DNA of 64,000 nt from Doryteuthis pealeii. Lineage: Eukaryota; Mollusca; Cephalopoda; Myopsida; Loliginidae. Where the stretch lies: contig CM042145.1 of assembly GCA_023376005.1 (NCBI GenBank), positions 94,592,475-94,656,474 of the forward strand. Direction: 5' to 3'. The position numbers were made by a program, and so were the translations under genes. Every line of letters starts with the position of its first letter. The first letter of the stretch is position 1. The notes beneath the pieces were generated by a model. That model was not told the DNA's origin, ran no database searches, and saw only the letters and a program-made list of their open reading frames with translations. Shown here in pieces: positions 1 to 12,139 of the stretch.

Positions 1-531
1 TGAAAAAAAAACACAAGTACGTCTAAAACCTCTGAAGATGGGATTTATCCTGAAATATTTACCGAAACAGGTAAATAAACATCATTTTCTACACCTATTC
101 CATTGAATTGTCATTGCCTTCTAATTTCCATTTTAAACACATACGTAATTTGAAGAAAGATGTTAAGAGTTCCAAAATGTGGACTTGTATATTTTTAACA
201 GCTGAAATATATACTATACTATTTTGATACCCACTTTACATTTTTTATATATTTTTACAATAAATTCTTTTGAGTTTTATTATAATCTATAATGCTTCTG
301 ATTTTTAAAAATTAAAAATAAAATTTATTTTATTTTTTAAAACAGAACATGCATTTTTCAAAAAATGTTCAGCGGTTGAATTCAGCGTTCGTTTTTTGTA
401 AACAGTCTTTTTAACGGATATCTTTCTTCCCATCTATGTCGCTCTTTGATGAAGACCAACTTATCGATTTGGTCGAAACATTACTGTCAGCAATCACATA
501 ACAAACATCATATGTTTTTTCAAAATGTTTA

Positions 532-534
<3 letters not shown>

Positions 535-567
<33 letters not shown>
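535..567. repeat. (AT)n microsatellite
   Basis: Uninterrupted AT dinucleotides, mirrored near 19260-19285 in the right arm. Followed by a GT-rich tract at 669-740. Confidence 0.95.
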
Positions 568-569
<2 letters not shown>

Positions 570-760
570 CACCTAACGCCTCAGATTTTAATTCAACAAC
601 ACCTGGATTCCAAATCAGTTCCTTCACTAACCGTCTAAAAAACGACGGTACCCATCAATATACAACAGATGTGCGTGTGTGTGTGTTGGTGTGTGTGTGT
701 GAGTGTGCGTGTGTGCGTGCGTGCGTGTGAGTGTATGTGTAAAATTTTAAATGGCAAGAA

Positions 761-939
761 CTAAAATCCAGTTATATTGGCTATTATATCTATTTGAACT
801 AAATTCCTCTTTAAAAAAAAGGTTCTAGCATCTTTATAATCTTTTAGGGAATTTGGCTATCTGAGGATGCTAGACCTTTCTTAAAGAGGAATCTAGTTGA
901 AATAATTATTTATAATAACCAAAATGACTGAATTGTTAG
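761..939. mobile_element. Short foldback element (MITE-like)
   Basis: Two imperfect inverted arms, 761-832 and 866-939, enclose a short loop. The inner stem reads GGTTCTAGCATC against GATGCTAGACC. There is no coding capacity, so this fits a foldback MITE. No clear target duplication was identified. It is mirrored near 18880-19060 in the right arm. Confidence 0.65.
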
Positions 940-1500
940 TTTTTCTAAATTCAAATTTCCAAATATGGTTCTGTATATAATTGATAATTTGTCAGGCATT
1001 GAGCTCTATTGGTATAATAAATTTGGAAACTCAATCTATTAATGACTTTATTAACATAAACGTGTCTAAATTTCGCTCGTACCTCAAATTTTAACTCTCA
1101 ACACAAAGCTAAATATCGACCGAGGAACAGCATAAAACTCGGAAAACTAGTACAATGGGGCACTCGTAAATCAAGATATCACTGTTTATAAGGATAATTT
1201 TCAAAAGGATGATTATGAATATATACATAAAAGAAATAACATGAACCGATATACTAATAAATAAATAAATAAAATTTAACGTTCAGAGAGCCTACATAGA
1301 TTATTAAGGTTATCTCCCCTTTAACGTAAATCTCTTTTTTTTATCTAATAAAATCAGTTGCACTCTGATGATAGTGAACTTCTAGCGAACAGGTGGATGT
1401 GATTTTCCAATGTTTTTCTCATTACGTCTCAAGGCTATTAATGTATTTATTGCGTTGAAATTATGTATATTTCAATTTAATGACAAAGTTTACATTTTCT

Positions 1501-1502
<2 letters not shown>

Positions 1503-1581
<79 letters not shown>
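1503..1581. repeat. (CT)n microsatellite
   Basis: A CT tract of nearly 80 bases with one or two T interruptions. The 62-residue Ser/Leu open frame over it is a microsatellite translation, not a gene. The right-arm counterpart (18240-18319, GA on the plus strand) has a different length and interruptions. Confidence 0.95.
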
Positions 1582-1585
<4 letters not shown>

Positions 1586-1701
1586 ACGGGTTATTTAATG
1601 CCAAAGCCAAAGTTTTTTGAAGAACAGTAATGGTACTATTTAACCCACTGCAGTAAGGATGACGAGATTCATACCTTTGCCGATCATGCTTACTACAATG
1701 G

Positions 1702-1741
<40 letters not shown>

Positions 1742-1997
1742 GGAGTAGATAGATAGATAGATAGATATTAATATATTTTGGTGATCCGTCTGAATATCGA
1801 TTGCTGACCTTTCGGCCGATCTGTCCAGGTTAGGTGTCCCTATATTCACATATATATATATAAGATTGTACTAAAGATTTCATATGATGACGTCATAAAA
1901 CCGATAGTAAATGATAAAATCGAATTTGTATGTTGATATAGGTAGGTAGATAGATAGATATTAAGAGAATGAAATAGGTATATGTTAAGAGAATAAT

Positions 1998-2035
<38 letters not shown>
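1702..2035. repeat. GATA microsatellite cluster
   Basis: Several GATA blocks (1702-1738, 1745-1766, 1945-1962, 1998-2035) are separated by short unique text. The right arm holds the TATC counterpart near 18055-18120 with strong length differences. No gene is seen between them. Confidence 0.9.
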
Positions 2036-2041
<6 letters not shown>

Positions 2042-2102
2042 ATGGAAGAGATAGATGGATTGATAGATATTCATTGAATTGAATAAATATTAAGAGATTT
2101 GA

Positions 2103-2152
<50 letters not shown>

Positions 2153-2241
2153 CCGCTGTCGTTTATCACAACAGAAAAAATTTATACACACACATACACA
2201 ACCACATACCTAAAAAATGCACAATGTTTCCTTTCGATACA

Positions 2242-2520
2242 CACACTCACAGCGTCCCATACTCACGCCATAAAATAGAATATTTGATGTCATATTTCAA
2301 AACCGTCTCCTTTTTCAAACGTCAAAAATCTTTAAACAGACTGAATGAAAGGATTACACTCGCTTTTCTCGTTATTCTGTGATGAATAATTTCTTATCTT
2401 ATGCCCTGAAGATGATCTAATTAATAGCGAAACACTGCAGCGTCGGCCAATAAACTCACCACTTAACCCATTTAAACCTGTGTTTTTTCATTTTTTTTAA
2501 TATACTACATACCGTCGGAT
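2242..2520 (+). mobile_element. Penelope-like element 3' tail copy (truncated)
   Basis: This stretch matches 26205-26478, the 3' region of the Penelope-like element at 25064, from the ACTCACGCCATAAAATAG motif through the CCACTTAACCC motif near 2457. It is a truncated insertion lacking the open reading frame. It carries the hammerhead-like motif annotated separately and ends near a CA/AT microsatellite. A damaged mirror copy lies near 17195-17440. Confidence 0.75.
2403..2447 (+). ncRNA. Hammerhead ribozyme-like motif, stem II damaged
   Basis: CTGAAGA is followed by an ATCTA-type stem II whose 3' strand has lost bases relative to the copy at 26376, then CGAAAC, a stem III ending in GTC, and GGC pairing with GCC upstream (stem I). 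Layout is that of a type I hammerhead, but the loss in stem II suggests weak or no activity. The right-arm counterpart near 17225-17270 is badly garbled. Confidence 0.6.
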
Positions 2521-2534
2521 TCACTTCCTTTCTT

Positions 2535-2564
2535 CACACACACACACACACACACACCACCATA

Positions 2565-2596
<32 letters not shown>

Positions 2597-2598
2597 TG
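2535..2598. repeat. (CA)n then (AT)n microsatellite
   Basis: CA dinucleotides pass into AT dinucleotides directly downstream of the Penelope-like tail. The same order recurs after other element tails here. Confidence 0.9.
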
Positions 2599-2599
2599 T

Positions 2600-3000
2600 G
2601 CTGATAATTTTATATCTTTTATCACAAGTCAAAGTCTCATTATTTCTATGACAAGGAATCTTGGGATCTTGGAGACTATGTTTTAAAAAAATCTACTTAC
2701 TACAATGCACGTTATTACACCAGGGACCTGCTTATTTTGACTCGTATTTTCTTCATATTTTTAAATTTTTAGTTACTTCTTATAATACGTTTGACTAACT
2801 CAAATATTCAGTTCAATCTTAGAAAGATTGGTTCTTGGCCACATCATTGATTAAGTTTGCTTTTTCTGTCTGTCTTTAAATAAGTTGCCCCGTGGCGAAC
2901 AGGTGACAGGTGACACCAGTTATTGGTTCACAATTATCAGCTAGTAAACGTAATTCGGTGATATTCTAGAACAGTCGTTTTTTTTAGAACGATCTTTGTT
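2600..3000. other. AT-rich interval, no feature recognised
   Basis: No open frame, tRNA-like or terminal repeat signal was found. The mirror interval is about 16600-17000. Confidence 0.5.
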
Positions 3001-3014
3001 AGATCATAGACTAG

Positions 3015-3560
3015 TGCTATCTATACATGGTTCCGCGTTCGATACCAACCCTCGCCGACACAGCACAAGAGTAGCACAGCTCTGATATTCGCGGTATGGT
3101 GGGTGAAGAATAATTAAAGTCCAATTACCGTCGAACTGGGAAGACAAGGCAGCAAACAGTTGTAACTCAATACAAACCCGAAAGCCACAAGGTCCACTGC
3201 AAAATGACAGAGCATATATAAGACTCCACAATGTAATTCAAATCAAGCAGTCAAGCAGCCAATCAGAACTCCAGGAATGGAATCACCCAAGTCATCCAGA
3301 TTCATGGATGGATCATTCTTGAGTCCTATTTATACCAGCTGTCTTGGACACTGCTTGAGTGGTACTTAGCTGCTGTTATTCAAACCAACAGTAGGCTAAC
3401 TGACTTCAATAGTGGGGAGATGATGGTAGGTTTGGATCTCCACCTCAGACGCAAAAATAATCTCGATTGTCTAGCGGTATTGAAAAAGGGATAGACCCCC
3501 GCGGTCCGGTTGATATGAACAGTAGGTCACTCTGCTAACTTTACTTTTACTTAGTGTAGG
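3015..3560 (+). mobile_element. Family B tRNA-derived SINE, split by an inserted repeat
   Basis: The SINE head (GTTCGATACC and the GAGTAGCACA motif, 3015-3082) and its tail (GATGATGGTAGG to the CTTTACTTTTACTTA end, 3410-3560) are separated by about 325 bases not found in other family B copies. The insert contains a CCAATCAGA motif and TATATAAGA on the minus strand, which would suit a promoter-bearing LTR or similar unit. Insert identity is a guess; the split SINE is well supported by the intact copies at 42961 and 46078. Confidence 0.6.
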
Positions 3561-3946
3561 TAAGTTTAAGAATATACTAACCGTTAAGGTGTCCCTACTG
3601 TGATTGACAGATGATGACCCGGGGACCGTTTGAAGACTTGGCTTGTGACCGAATGATCATCAAACCTTTACAGTGACTAAGTAGTGGAAGTAAGCAGAGT
3701 AAGGTGGTGGGTAATGCATTTCAGTGTTAGGAATATCCGAAACCATAAAACTGTGAGCAGGTTATTTTTATTACGTTATATTATAGTTACCTGTTGTTAT
3801 AAATGTTTACAAATGATTATCATTAGTTACTTGAAACCGTATAATTGCTTAGAAAAAAACACCGACATCGGCATTAGATAACCTAACATGGGTTGACACG
3901 CCACAACCCAATTAATCTTTTTCTCTTTTCCTAAATATGATTTCTA

Positions 3947-4113
3947 ATGCATTTTTATTGTAAAAATTATAGACAAATGCATTTTTATATCAGAAATTAT
4001 TTCCTATGCATTTTTATAGCAAAAATCGTTTGCAATGCATTTTTATAGTAAAAATCACCGTCCAATACGTTTTTATTGCAAAAATCATTGTCCAATGCAT
4101 TTCTATTGTAAAA
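3947..4113. repeat. 30-bp minisatellite, about six units
   Basis: The unit is recognised by ATGCATTTTTAT followed by GCAAAAATCATT, at about 3947, 3977, 4007, 4036, 4066 and 4096. The first units are the most diverged. The array abuts a family A copy and is mirrored near 15470-15630. Confidence 0.8.
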
Positions 4114-4147
4114 TAGTGCAAATTCAGAGTTTTCCTCATTTTAGACC

Positions 4148-4630
4148 CCGCCCTGTCGACTGGGGCGTTAGAATGCACCGACTGCACCTCTGCAGGGGGT
4201 AAGATTCCCCCAATGGGGCCACCTGTTGGCTGTGAGTGGTGACCCGTGATGCTTAAGGACGGAGTCTTGGTGGATGAGCAGTCCATGACCTGCAACACTC
4301 CACTTAGACCCTTACTTAGGCTAGACGGGTTGTCTGAGAGGCCCCATCCGGTCAATCGACTGGTTACGTCAAGCCCTAGCACCTATATGATTGCCCCTAC
4401 CCTATTGCCCTTATGGCAAGCCCCAACCTTTTTTATCATATGGGTGCTAGAAGGCAGTGGCTGGGGGTCTACATGTCCTGAGAATGAAGTTAAACTCGAT
4501 TTGAGTTAATAAACAAAATTGTATTATGAATTAAGAATGAATTTATTTCACAACTTTGTCGGCATTAAAGGACCCACTGAGGTTGATATGCCGTAAAACA
4601 AAACAAAACAAAACAAAACAAAACAAACCA
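4148..4630 (-). mobile_element. Family A dispersed repeat, internally deleted
   Basis: Family A in full is about 580 bases. Seen in its own orientation it begins TTTACGGCATATCAACC, passes a GATGGGACCCTAACAGG motif, and ends at a CCAGCCGACAGG motif. This minus-strand copy lacks the central region and ends in an AAAAC pentamer tail (about 4599-4625). Its open frames on both strands are artefacts of the repeat sequence. The outer hairpin (CGGCAT with ATGCCG) is shared with family A' ends. Confidence 0.8.
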
Positions 4631-4639
4631 TTATTTTAG

Positions 4640-4960
4640 ACCAGTTGCCATACCAAGCTAAAAGACACTGGTATTTCCTACTACGTAAATTGCAATCAAC
4701 CTCGTCCACGTTTTGAATTATAATTCGAGCACCTGTACTGCACTATTGTTTAATTAACGTGTTACCTATTTTTATACGAACACGTGTGGTTTTCAATCTT
4801 CCCTCATAAGGCGCTGCGTAATACTCTTAGTCATGGTTGCAATTCGAAACTGACACGGCGAGTTCAATTTCCTGCTAGAAAACGCTCTATGCTAATTTGC
4901 ACCTACCTCATTAATCCTATTTAATTATCACATCCCCATTCGCTAAAACTGGCGCAAAAG
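4640..4960. other. Interval with tRNA-box-like fragments
   Basis: Two short fragments (about 4695-4735 and 4850-4880) resemble the B-box region of family C SINEs, the second reading GAGTTCAATTTCCTGC. Neither is a complete element. Nothing else is recognised. Confidence 0.4.
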
Positions 4961-5212
4961 TAATTGGGTGATTTAGCTGTCATGGAGACTGCATATTTCC
5001 ATAGCAACCTGCGAGTACATTATTCCCACCTCTGTTGTCTCCTGCCTTCACCACCGAACGCTGTCATGCTAGGAGATTCCCATTTCCTTCAGACCCTCTT
5101 CAGGATTTCCGTTATTTCGTCAACTTCTACTCTTATTAACAAGTTGGTTAATTTGGAAATATTATTAGCCTTTATTTTCAGGAATAAGTAAATTTCGTCA
5201 ACAGAGAGATTG

Positions 5213-5797
5213 GTTTTGGTTTGTTTGTTTTACGACATATCAACCTCAGTGGGTCATTTAATGCGATAAAGTTTTGAAATAATCAATTCCTAATGGATAA
5301 TACAATTTTTTTATAAATACATTTTTCTATTAACCCATAGATGGGACCCTAACAGATACTACCACTCTCCGGGTCAGAGTGGACCAGGGAGCAATAGTGA
5401 TGAAGGGGTGCTCCACATTCCCCAAACCTCCAAAACTGGAACCTCACCGTCAGATAGAGTTTAACGTCATTCCCAGGACATGTAGAACCGCAATAACCGC
5501 CTTCTAGCACCATATGATAAAAGGGGTTGGGGCTTGCCATAAGGGCAACAGGGTGGGAAATCATATAGTTGCTAGGGCTTGACGTGACCAGTCGATTGAT
5601 TGAGGGGGCCTCTCCGACCGCCCGTCTAGCCAAGATAGGGCCAAAGTGGAGTATTGCATGTCATGAACTGCTCATCCACCTGGGTTCTATCCTTAAGCAT
5701 CACGGGTCGCCGTCCACGACCAACAGGTGGCCCATTGGGGGAGTCTTACCCTCTGCAGAGGTGCAGTCGGTGCATTATAACGCCCCAGCCGACAGTA
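5213..5797 (+). mobile_element. Family A dispersed repeat, full length
   Basis: A near-complete plus-strand copy from the TTTGTTTTACGACATATC start to the CCAGCCGACAG end. It has no coding capacity and no tRNA-like promoter. The copy at 44088-44675 is its closest full-length match in opposite orientation. It is mirrored at about 13750-14340. Confidence 0.85.
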
Positions 5798-5970
5798 GTA
5801 AATAATAGCCAAGTAAATAATAGTAATAATAACCTTTAGTAAATAATTTAGTGCTTCAAGTAACTATACTTAATATAAAACAATTTACAATCATATGGTA
5901 CCAAGTATTCCTATCAAACACAAATATTTTAAACAGGTCTATTTCACCTTGTACTACCTCTCCGAGCCAG

Positions 5971-6405
5971 GTTAGTTGGTTGGTTAGATTCTACGGCACG
6001 TCAACCCGTATTGGGTTATTTTATGCCGAATATGTTTTGTTTGATTCATCCTTGATGAGAACTCATTTTTTTTAAAACATTTTAACTCAATTTTTCTATT
6101 TAACCCATAGATGGGAATATAACAGGTACTTCCACTCCGGATTAGTTTGGACCTGGGAGTAATGGTGATGAAAAGGTACTTCACATTCTCCAGAGCTCCA
6201 GAATTGGAACTTCACCATCAGAGGGATTAAACGTCATACCCAGAATATTAAGCCACTGCCTTCTAGCACACATTTGATAAAAAGAGATGGGGCTTGCTAT
6301 AAGAGCAACAGGGTTGGAACATTCATATAGATGCTAGGGCTTGACGTGTTTTCGGCATAAAATAACCCAACATGAGTTGGAATGCCGTAAAAACCAGCCA
6401 ACCAA
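5971..6405 (+). mobile_element. Family A' element with hairpin terminal inverted repeats
   Basis: The left end (GGTTGGTTAGATTCTACGGC, about 5971-6027) is inverted at the right end (about 6350-6405, ending GGTTGGTTGG on the opposite strand). Each end can itself fold, because TACGGCA and TGCCGAA flank an inner inverted motif. The interior shares the family A core. This suggests a non-autonomous DNA element with structured ends rather than a SINE. It is mirrored at about 13105-13560. Confidence 0.7.
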
Positions 6406-6415
6406 CTAACAACAC

Positions 6416-6459
<44 letters not shown>
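6416..6459. repeat. (AT)n microsatellite
   Basis: Long AT tract between family A' and the Helitron candidate. The right-arm counterpart (13053-13107) is interrupted and irregular. Confidence 0.95.
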
Positions 6460-6465
<6 letters not shown>

Positions 6466-7082
6466 GGAGATTGTGTGGTATTCTGTCTGTAACCGAAACT
6501 ATATAACTACACAAATCACAATTCCCATAGTTATTTACATAACATTTTCCATGAATTAATTTCTTTTTAAAACTCAGTTATTAATAAAAATTGTTTTACA
6601 TTATCATACGGTTGACCATATCTACAAACGAATAACATGCAGTTGTATTTTATATACAAAAAAATAGCGGTTTACAGTGTGAACGAGAAGGCTAATTTGC
6701 ATATTGATTTTAAACATTTGATTTTGATAAATATGTGCTTGGTATTATTGATTTCTAATTTTTAGTTTTTATCCTAATGAATATGTGCAAAGATCTCTTC
6801 AATAAATCTTAAAAGAATTTATTAACGAGAAGAATTAACTGTAATTTTATTCTTTACTTCCTATTTTAACTAAATAGTTAGAATATGAAAATTTAGCAAT
6901 GAAAGGCTGGAGTGATTGCAGAGTGAGTTTCACTTGTTCTGTTTTTTTATTATAGCCCCCTATGTTTCAAATAGTTTTATCTGCATTTTTATTTAGTTTC
7001 ATTAGTCTTTCTAATTTAATATAATATTTTATTGCATGAAAACTTAAATACGTGCACCCGGAGGGTGCATATATTAGTTAGT
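6460..7082 (+). mobile_element. Non-autonomous Helitron candidate
   Basis: It is about 620 bases and similar along its length to 28012-28653. The 3' end carries a hairpin, TGCACCC-GGA-GGGTGCA at 7053-7069, eight bases before a terminal TTAGT (7078-7082); the sister copy ends CTAGT. A short GC hairpin just upstream of CTRRT is the Helitron 3' hallmark. The 5' end is AT-rich and I cannot fix the TC start. No Rep/helicase coding sequence is present. It is mirrored near 12385-13050. Confidence 0.6.
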
Positions 7083-7139
7083 ATATATAAAGTAAAAAAT
7101 TAAAAAATAAAGATTTTAAAAACATAAAAATAAAAAAAT

Positions 7140-7480
7140 ACATATATATATATATCATCTTGCAACACCCTCTGGATAAAAATGAGACAGTCCAAATCGA
7201 CCATGATTAAAAGCACAAATGTAAATCATAATTATTTGGTTTTGGTTGGAATCTTGGTTAGGCAACCAGCCAAGGAGAAGGAAAACTCTTAATTAAAACC
7301 TGTCAAATTCCGCTTCAAAATTGACCTTGTTCGTGTGGAAGAGTTGGGGGAATAATAGGGCAGATTGGAATCCTGGTCAGGTAAACAGTTTAGGACAAAC
7401 AAAACTCTGATTTTAAACCTGTTAAACCCCGCTTGAGAAATTGACTTTGTTCAATAGCCATTCAACGTTTCAAAGTCCTA
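7140..7480 (+). repeat. Two tandem SINE-tail fragments
   Basis: A motif like CCTGTTAAACTCCGCTT followed by GAAATTGACCTTGT occurs twice, near 7290-7335 and 7415-7455. The same tail occurs at about 39095, 46780 and 46965, downstream of family C type sequence. Only tails are visible here. Confidence 0.55.
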
Positions 7481-10400
7481 CTGTTTTTTTTTTATTTAGG
7501 AATAAATATTTTGCTTTGCTCTTGGACCTCTTCAAAAATGTATTTATATGTCCACGGTAACTATGGGTTACAACTCGGTAGAAATATGGGATAGAAAAAC
7601 TATGATGACATAATAGGACTAATGTACTGCTATAACATAATCGTTGGAATATAATTATATTGTTTTAAAAAAATAGTTGTTTTACAAAACAAAGAACGAC
7701 GTTAGATTTCGGATAAAAGGTAGGACCGTCCTGGCAATAGAATTTAGGTTCGCTTAAACAAAAGGCATTTGGTCTTTTTTATCAGATATATATACATAAT
7801 AATAATATATATATTATAAGTATATATTATACATATATTATATATAATCATATTTTATCAAGATATACACGAACACATGAGTGTAATAAATGAGTTAGTT
7901 ATATATATATATTTATATATAATATAAGATGGAACAGAAAGTGATAACACAGGTAAATTTCTTTAATATTAAATATATTTGATTTGTATCCACTAGGATT
8001 CAATCTTTAGGTCAATTGTCTGTAAGTATTTGGTGAATAAAATGTTTTTAGAAAGTTTTTTTTAATTTGTATCTCAGTATATATAATAGTAGATTAAATA
8101 TATAATATGTATAAATATATAGTTATATTAATGTGTGTGTGTGTGGTGTGACGTGGTGTAAGTTGTGTGTGCCCAAGCTTGCTGGTATGCTGTGTAAACA
8201 CACCCCACTGCAAATAGAGGGAGGTGGTTTGCGTTTCAAATCAGCGGTAATACCTCTGGAAATGTATGTCAATCCATTTATTCAGGGACACTTCGAGCTA
8301 TGAGGAATTTGAAGCGTTGGCATAGCACAACACATACACACACACGCCGACTCCCAGCCAACTGGCAGACACGACATTCACTACACATCACACACATCAT
8401 TATATATATATTATATATTGGTAGATATTAGGTGATTACTATTATATATAATATAATTCGATACAGTTAATAGTGGAGAAGAAGAGTAGATAAAACCGTG
8501 ATGTTGATAGAATAAAGGATGGATTTTTATTGTAGGTAGTGATCTGAGTAGTCACGTGTAACCGTTTCAGGTCTCTGGATTAGACCATACTTTTTTCAGG
8601 ATCTATGGATAATAGTTCTTAGCTTTCAATGTAATGGACATTTTCCAAAATGGTGAAGCACAAACAGAACGCAGAGATCGTCAGTGAGGGGGAGTGGGTG
8701 AGTTGGTGTGTTTGGTAAGTGGTATCTTCTTTTCTAGATAAGGGAATTTACCTCTGTTATACACTCCCTAATCTAGAGAAAAGAAAATCTTACTACCTCC
8801 CTTCAAAATGCCCGTTGCATATATATAAAGTATAATAATCTATACTATATATATTATATATATTATACTATAAGTATAATCTTGCTGATGTCAGAGAACT
8901 ATAACTAATTAGTTTTCTGCAAATAAATGCTCTTAGGCTAAAATCTTCAGATTTTAGCCCTGAAGAGCTTTTATGTCGAAATACTAATAGAGGTTTCGTC
9001 TGACTTCCACAGCTAGATTATATCTTGTTATTACTGATGGCGACTACTTAGGCTAAGTGCGAGAGTTTTTACAAGATTAGCTTCTGACTATGCGGGTCTC
9101 TATATGAATATATTATATATCTTCTACTATACATATAATATACATATAATTGTTTTTTCTTTGGCAAATAACTATACTACTTTCGTACTTTAGAATTAAA
9201 TTTTTGTTGGATACGAATCGATCTTGTGGTCTTTTTCTTTTTTTCTAAAAATTTTTTTCTTCCTGGTTGATGTTTGGTAGTATAATTTTATCAATCAACT
9301 ACTCTGCCTGGGTTTTTTCTCTTCCGCAAGGATCTACCAACATACAGAGATATCCCACGCTTGGTAATTATTTAAATCTTATATATATATATTATATATA
9401 ATAATATAGATAAATATACTTTTTCATATAATGGTTATGTTAGAAAGACAAATATCCTTATCTCGCTACCGCTTCATTCGCCTCACTAACTAGACTTTAA
9501 AAATCTTCCATATTGAACGACGTGTATTCAGCTTTGTATCTAATCTCTATGAACTATATTTTTTCAAACGATTAGAGTTTCTTTTCACCAGCTCGCTTTA
9601 GCCCAGTGGTTTCACTGGAGGCTGAGTGACAGCAACTCCCCAGAGGCTCTGGAGAGAAGCGTTCCGGATGAACTTGAAAATCAAAAGAAGTTCGAAACCT
9701 GCCACGGAGTCATCAGTGTGTTAGGATCGGCTGCAATAATTTACTCATGAAGATTATTCCTTATTGGAGACCTGACGGAAGACTTGCTGTCACTACAGTC
9801 TCCATGAACACGGACTAAAAGCGAGTGGTGAAAAACTCTAATCGTGAAGTGGATGGACAATACTATCCATAGGAGAAATATATGGGAGCTACCAATAAGC
9901 GTTGGTATGCGACAAGGAATTAAAGTTGGTTAGTGGAGGCGATTATCGAAGCGGGTCTCAATAAAGACGCATAAGGTATTTGTCTTACGTAACGTTAACG
10001 TACTATATAATATATATTATAAATTATATATAATATATATATATTCTACATATACTCTATGCGTGTCTGGTTAAGAATCCTTGCGGAGAGAAAAGAAACA
10101 CCCGGCCAGAGAGTTGATTGTAAAAATTACTACCAACATCAAACCAGGAAGAAAAAATTTTTGAAAAAAAGAGAAAAGACCAAGTATTACGTACCAACAA
10201 TAAATAATCTATTGGTATATTCGTATTATGGCAAATCAGAAAAAGACAATCACTTATTATGTATATACTATGTTATATAGAGATCTATATATAACATACC
10301 ATATAACCGCTAGGAGAGAGCTAAATTTGTAAGGCGCGATACGCGTAATTCAGTGCCGGTAGAGTAAAGTATAATTCTAACTGGAAGTCAGAGCGAAGCA

Positions 10401-11990
10401 CTAACTCATTAGACCGGTACCATCATGCGTCCGACTGAAAAGCTCTTCAGGGCTAAGAATCTGACAGATATGAATGCCGCCTGAGAGGCGTTGTATGCGA
10501 AACTAAAAGTAGGTTGTCTGACTCAAGGCAGGATGTATCTTTATATATATGTATCCTTAATGATATATTATGATGTAGTATATACTAGTATATATTATTC
10601 GTAGTATATATTAGCAACGTGGATTTTGGGAGTAGTATTTCTTCTTTCTCTAGATAGGTGAGGTGTATCAGAATGGGGTATGAGTCCGCTATCTAGAGAA
10701 AGAACCACTACCGTCAACATCCTCAACACCTTCCTCCTACATAGACGACTGCTCGTTGTTCTTCACATATTTGAAAATGTCCATCATTGAGAGCAAAAAA
10801 TATATCCAGTCCTAAAGAGGTCTAAACGAGACGAAACGTTACGAACCAGTTCTGAGACAATACACTACCACAGAAATAAAACATGCCATTTTTTCTATAA
10901 CATCCCGTTGTTTATTCACTACCTTTCTGCCAACAATACTGTGTCCGAGTTATGATATATATATATATATATATTATATACTATAATAATAATATATATG
11001 TGTGTGTGTTGTGGTGAAGTGTCGTGTTGCCAGGGGGAATGTTCCGGCGTGTGTGTATGTGATGTGCCTATATGAGCCACAACGTTAAAGTTGCTCATTT
11101 GCTCGAAGGCTAGAATAAATGATTCAAGTACAATTCCAGAGAGTAATTACCGACTTATTTGGTAATACGCAATACCAACTCTTCTATTCGGTGCGTGGGA
11201 TGCTGTTTACACACAAGCACAAGCGGGACACACGAGCATTAAGTGATCACTACTATCACATTCTTACACACAGCCATATATATATATTAATATCAATAAG
11301 TAGTTAATATATGTGTATATATATATTATTATATAGTCATATGCTGAGATACATTTGTAAGAACAAAGTAATTCTTAAAACATATTTTTTCAGCCAAAAC
11401 GTTACAGACAATGACCTATTAGCGTGTTGAATCGTCAGTGACAGCGAGAGCAATAATATAATATAATATTATAAAGTAAGATATTACCTATTTCGTGTTG
11501 TAATCGACTTTTGTTGTCATGCTTATACTATTATAATGGTATAGTATATATATATATATATATAGTGAGGTTGTGATTCTATATAGTGATGTAATCGTAT
11601 ATATGTTAGTATGAAATATGTTATACTATATATATGTATATTATATATATGATATACGATAATATAAATACTTTATATATGATAATAGCAACTGATAAAA
11701 AGACAATCTTTTGTGTTAAGCGAACTTAAAATTCTATTCCAGACGTCTACCTTTATCGAAATTCAAACGTCGTTTCGAGTTTTGTAAACAACTATTTTTT
11801 TAAACATATAATATATTTCAACGATTATGTATAGCAAGTACATTTATCCATTAGTCATCCGTAGTTATTTTTGCATAACCATTTTTTACAGGTGTAACCC
11901 ATTGGTCCGTGGGGAACATATAACATTTTTGGGGTCCAGGCAAGCAAATTATTTATTCATAAAAAAAAACAGTAGGACTTTGAAACGTTG
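7480..11990. other. Central, sequence-degraded part of the palindrome
   Basis: This block surrounds the symmetry centre. It contains error-like versions of known elements: a foldback related to 34843-35214 (about 8540-8850 and 10610-10960), family F (about 9165-9365 and 10060-10225), and many irregular AT tracts. Homologous units in it show frequent single-base insertions and deletions compared with clean copies elsewhere. Open frames here should not be interpreted. Confidence 0.7.
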
Positions 11991-12139
11991 AATGGCTATT
12001 GACACAAAGTCCAATTTCTCAAGCGGTTTTAACAGGTTAAAATCAGAGTTTTGTTTGTCCTAAACTGTTTACCTGACCAGGATTCCAACTCTGCCCTATT
12101 ATTCCCCAACTCTTCCACACGAACAAGGTCATTTTGAAG

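Noticed and set aside
30..85. CTGAAGATGGG...CCGAAACAGG near the window start
   Set aside because: It resembles a hammerhead core, but stem II is a long weak pairing and no cleavage-site strand is visible.
1365..1395. CTGATGATAGTG...GCGAAC
   Set aside because: The GAAA element is absent and no stems form.
3004..3231. 75-codon minus-strand frame near the split SINE, with counterparts in the right arm
   Set aside because: The frame overlaps SINE B and its insert; the mirror copies are frame-shifted, and no domain is seen.
8955..9000. CTGAAGAGC...GTCGAAATAC in the palindrome core
   Set aside because: The core is degraded by error-like indels in both arms, so a ribozyme cannot be judged.
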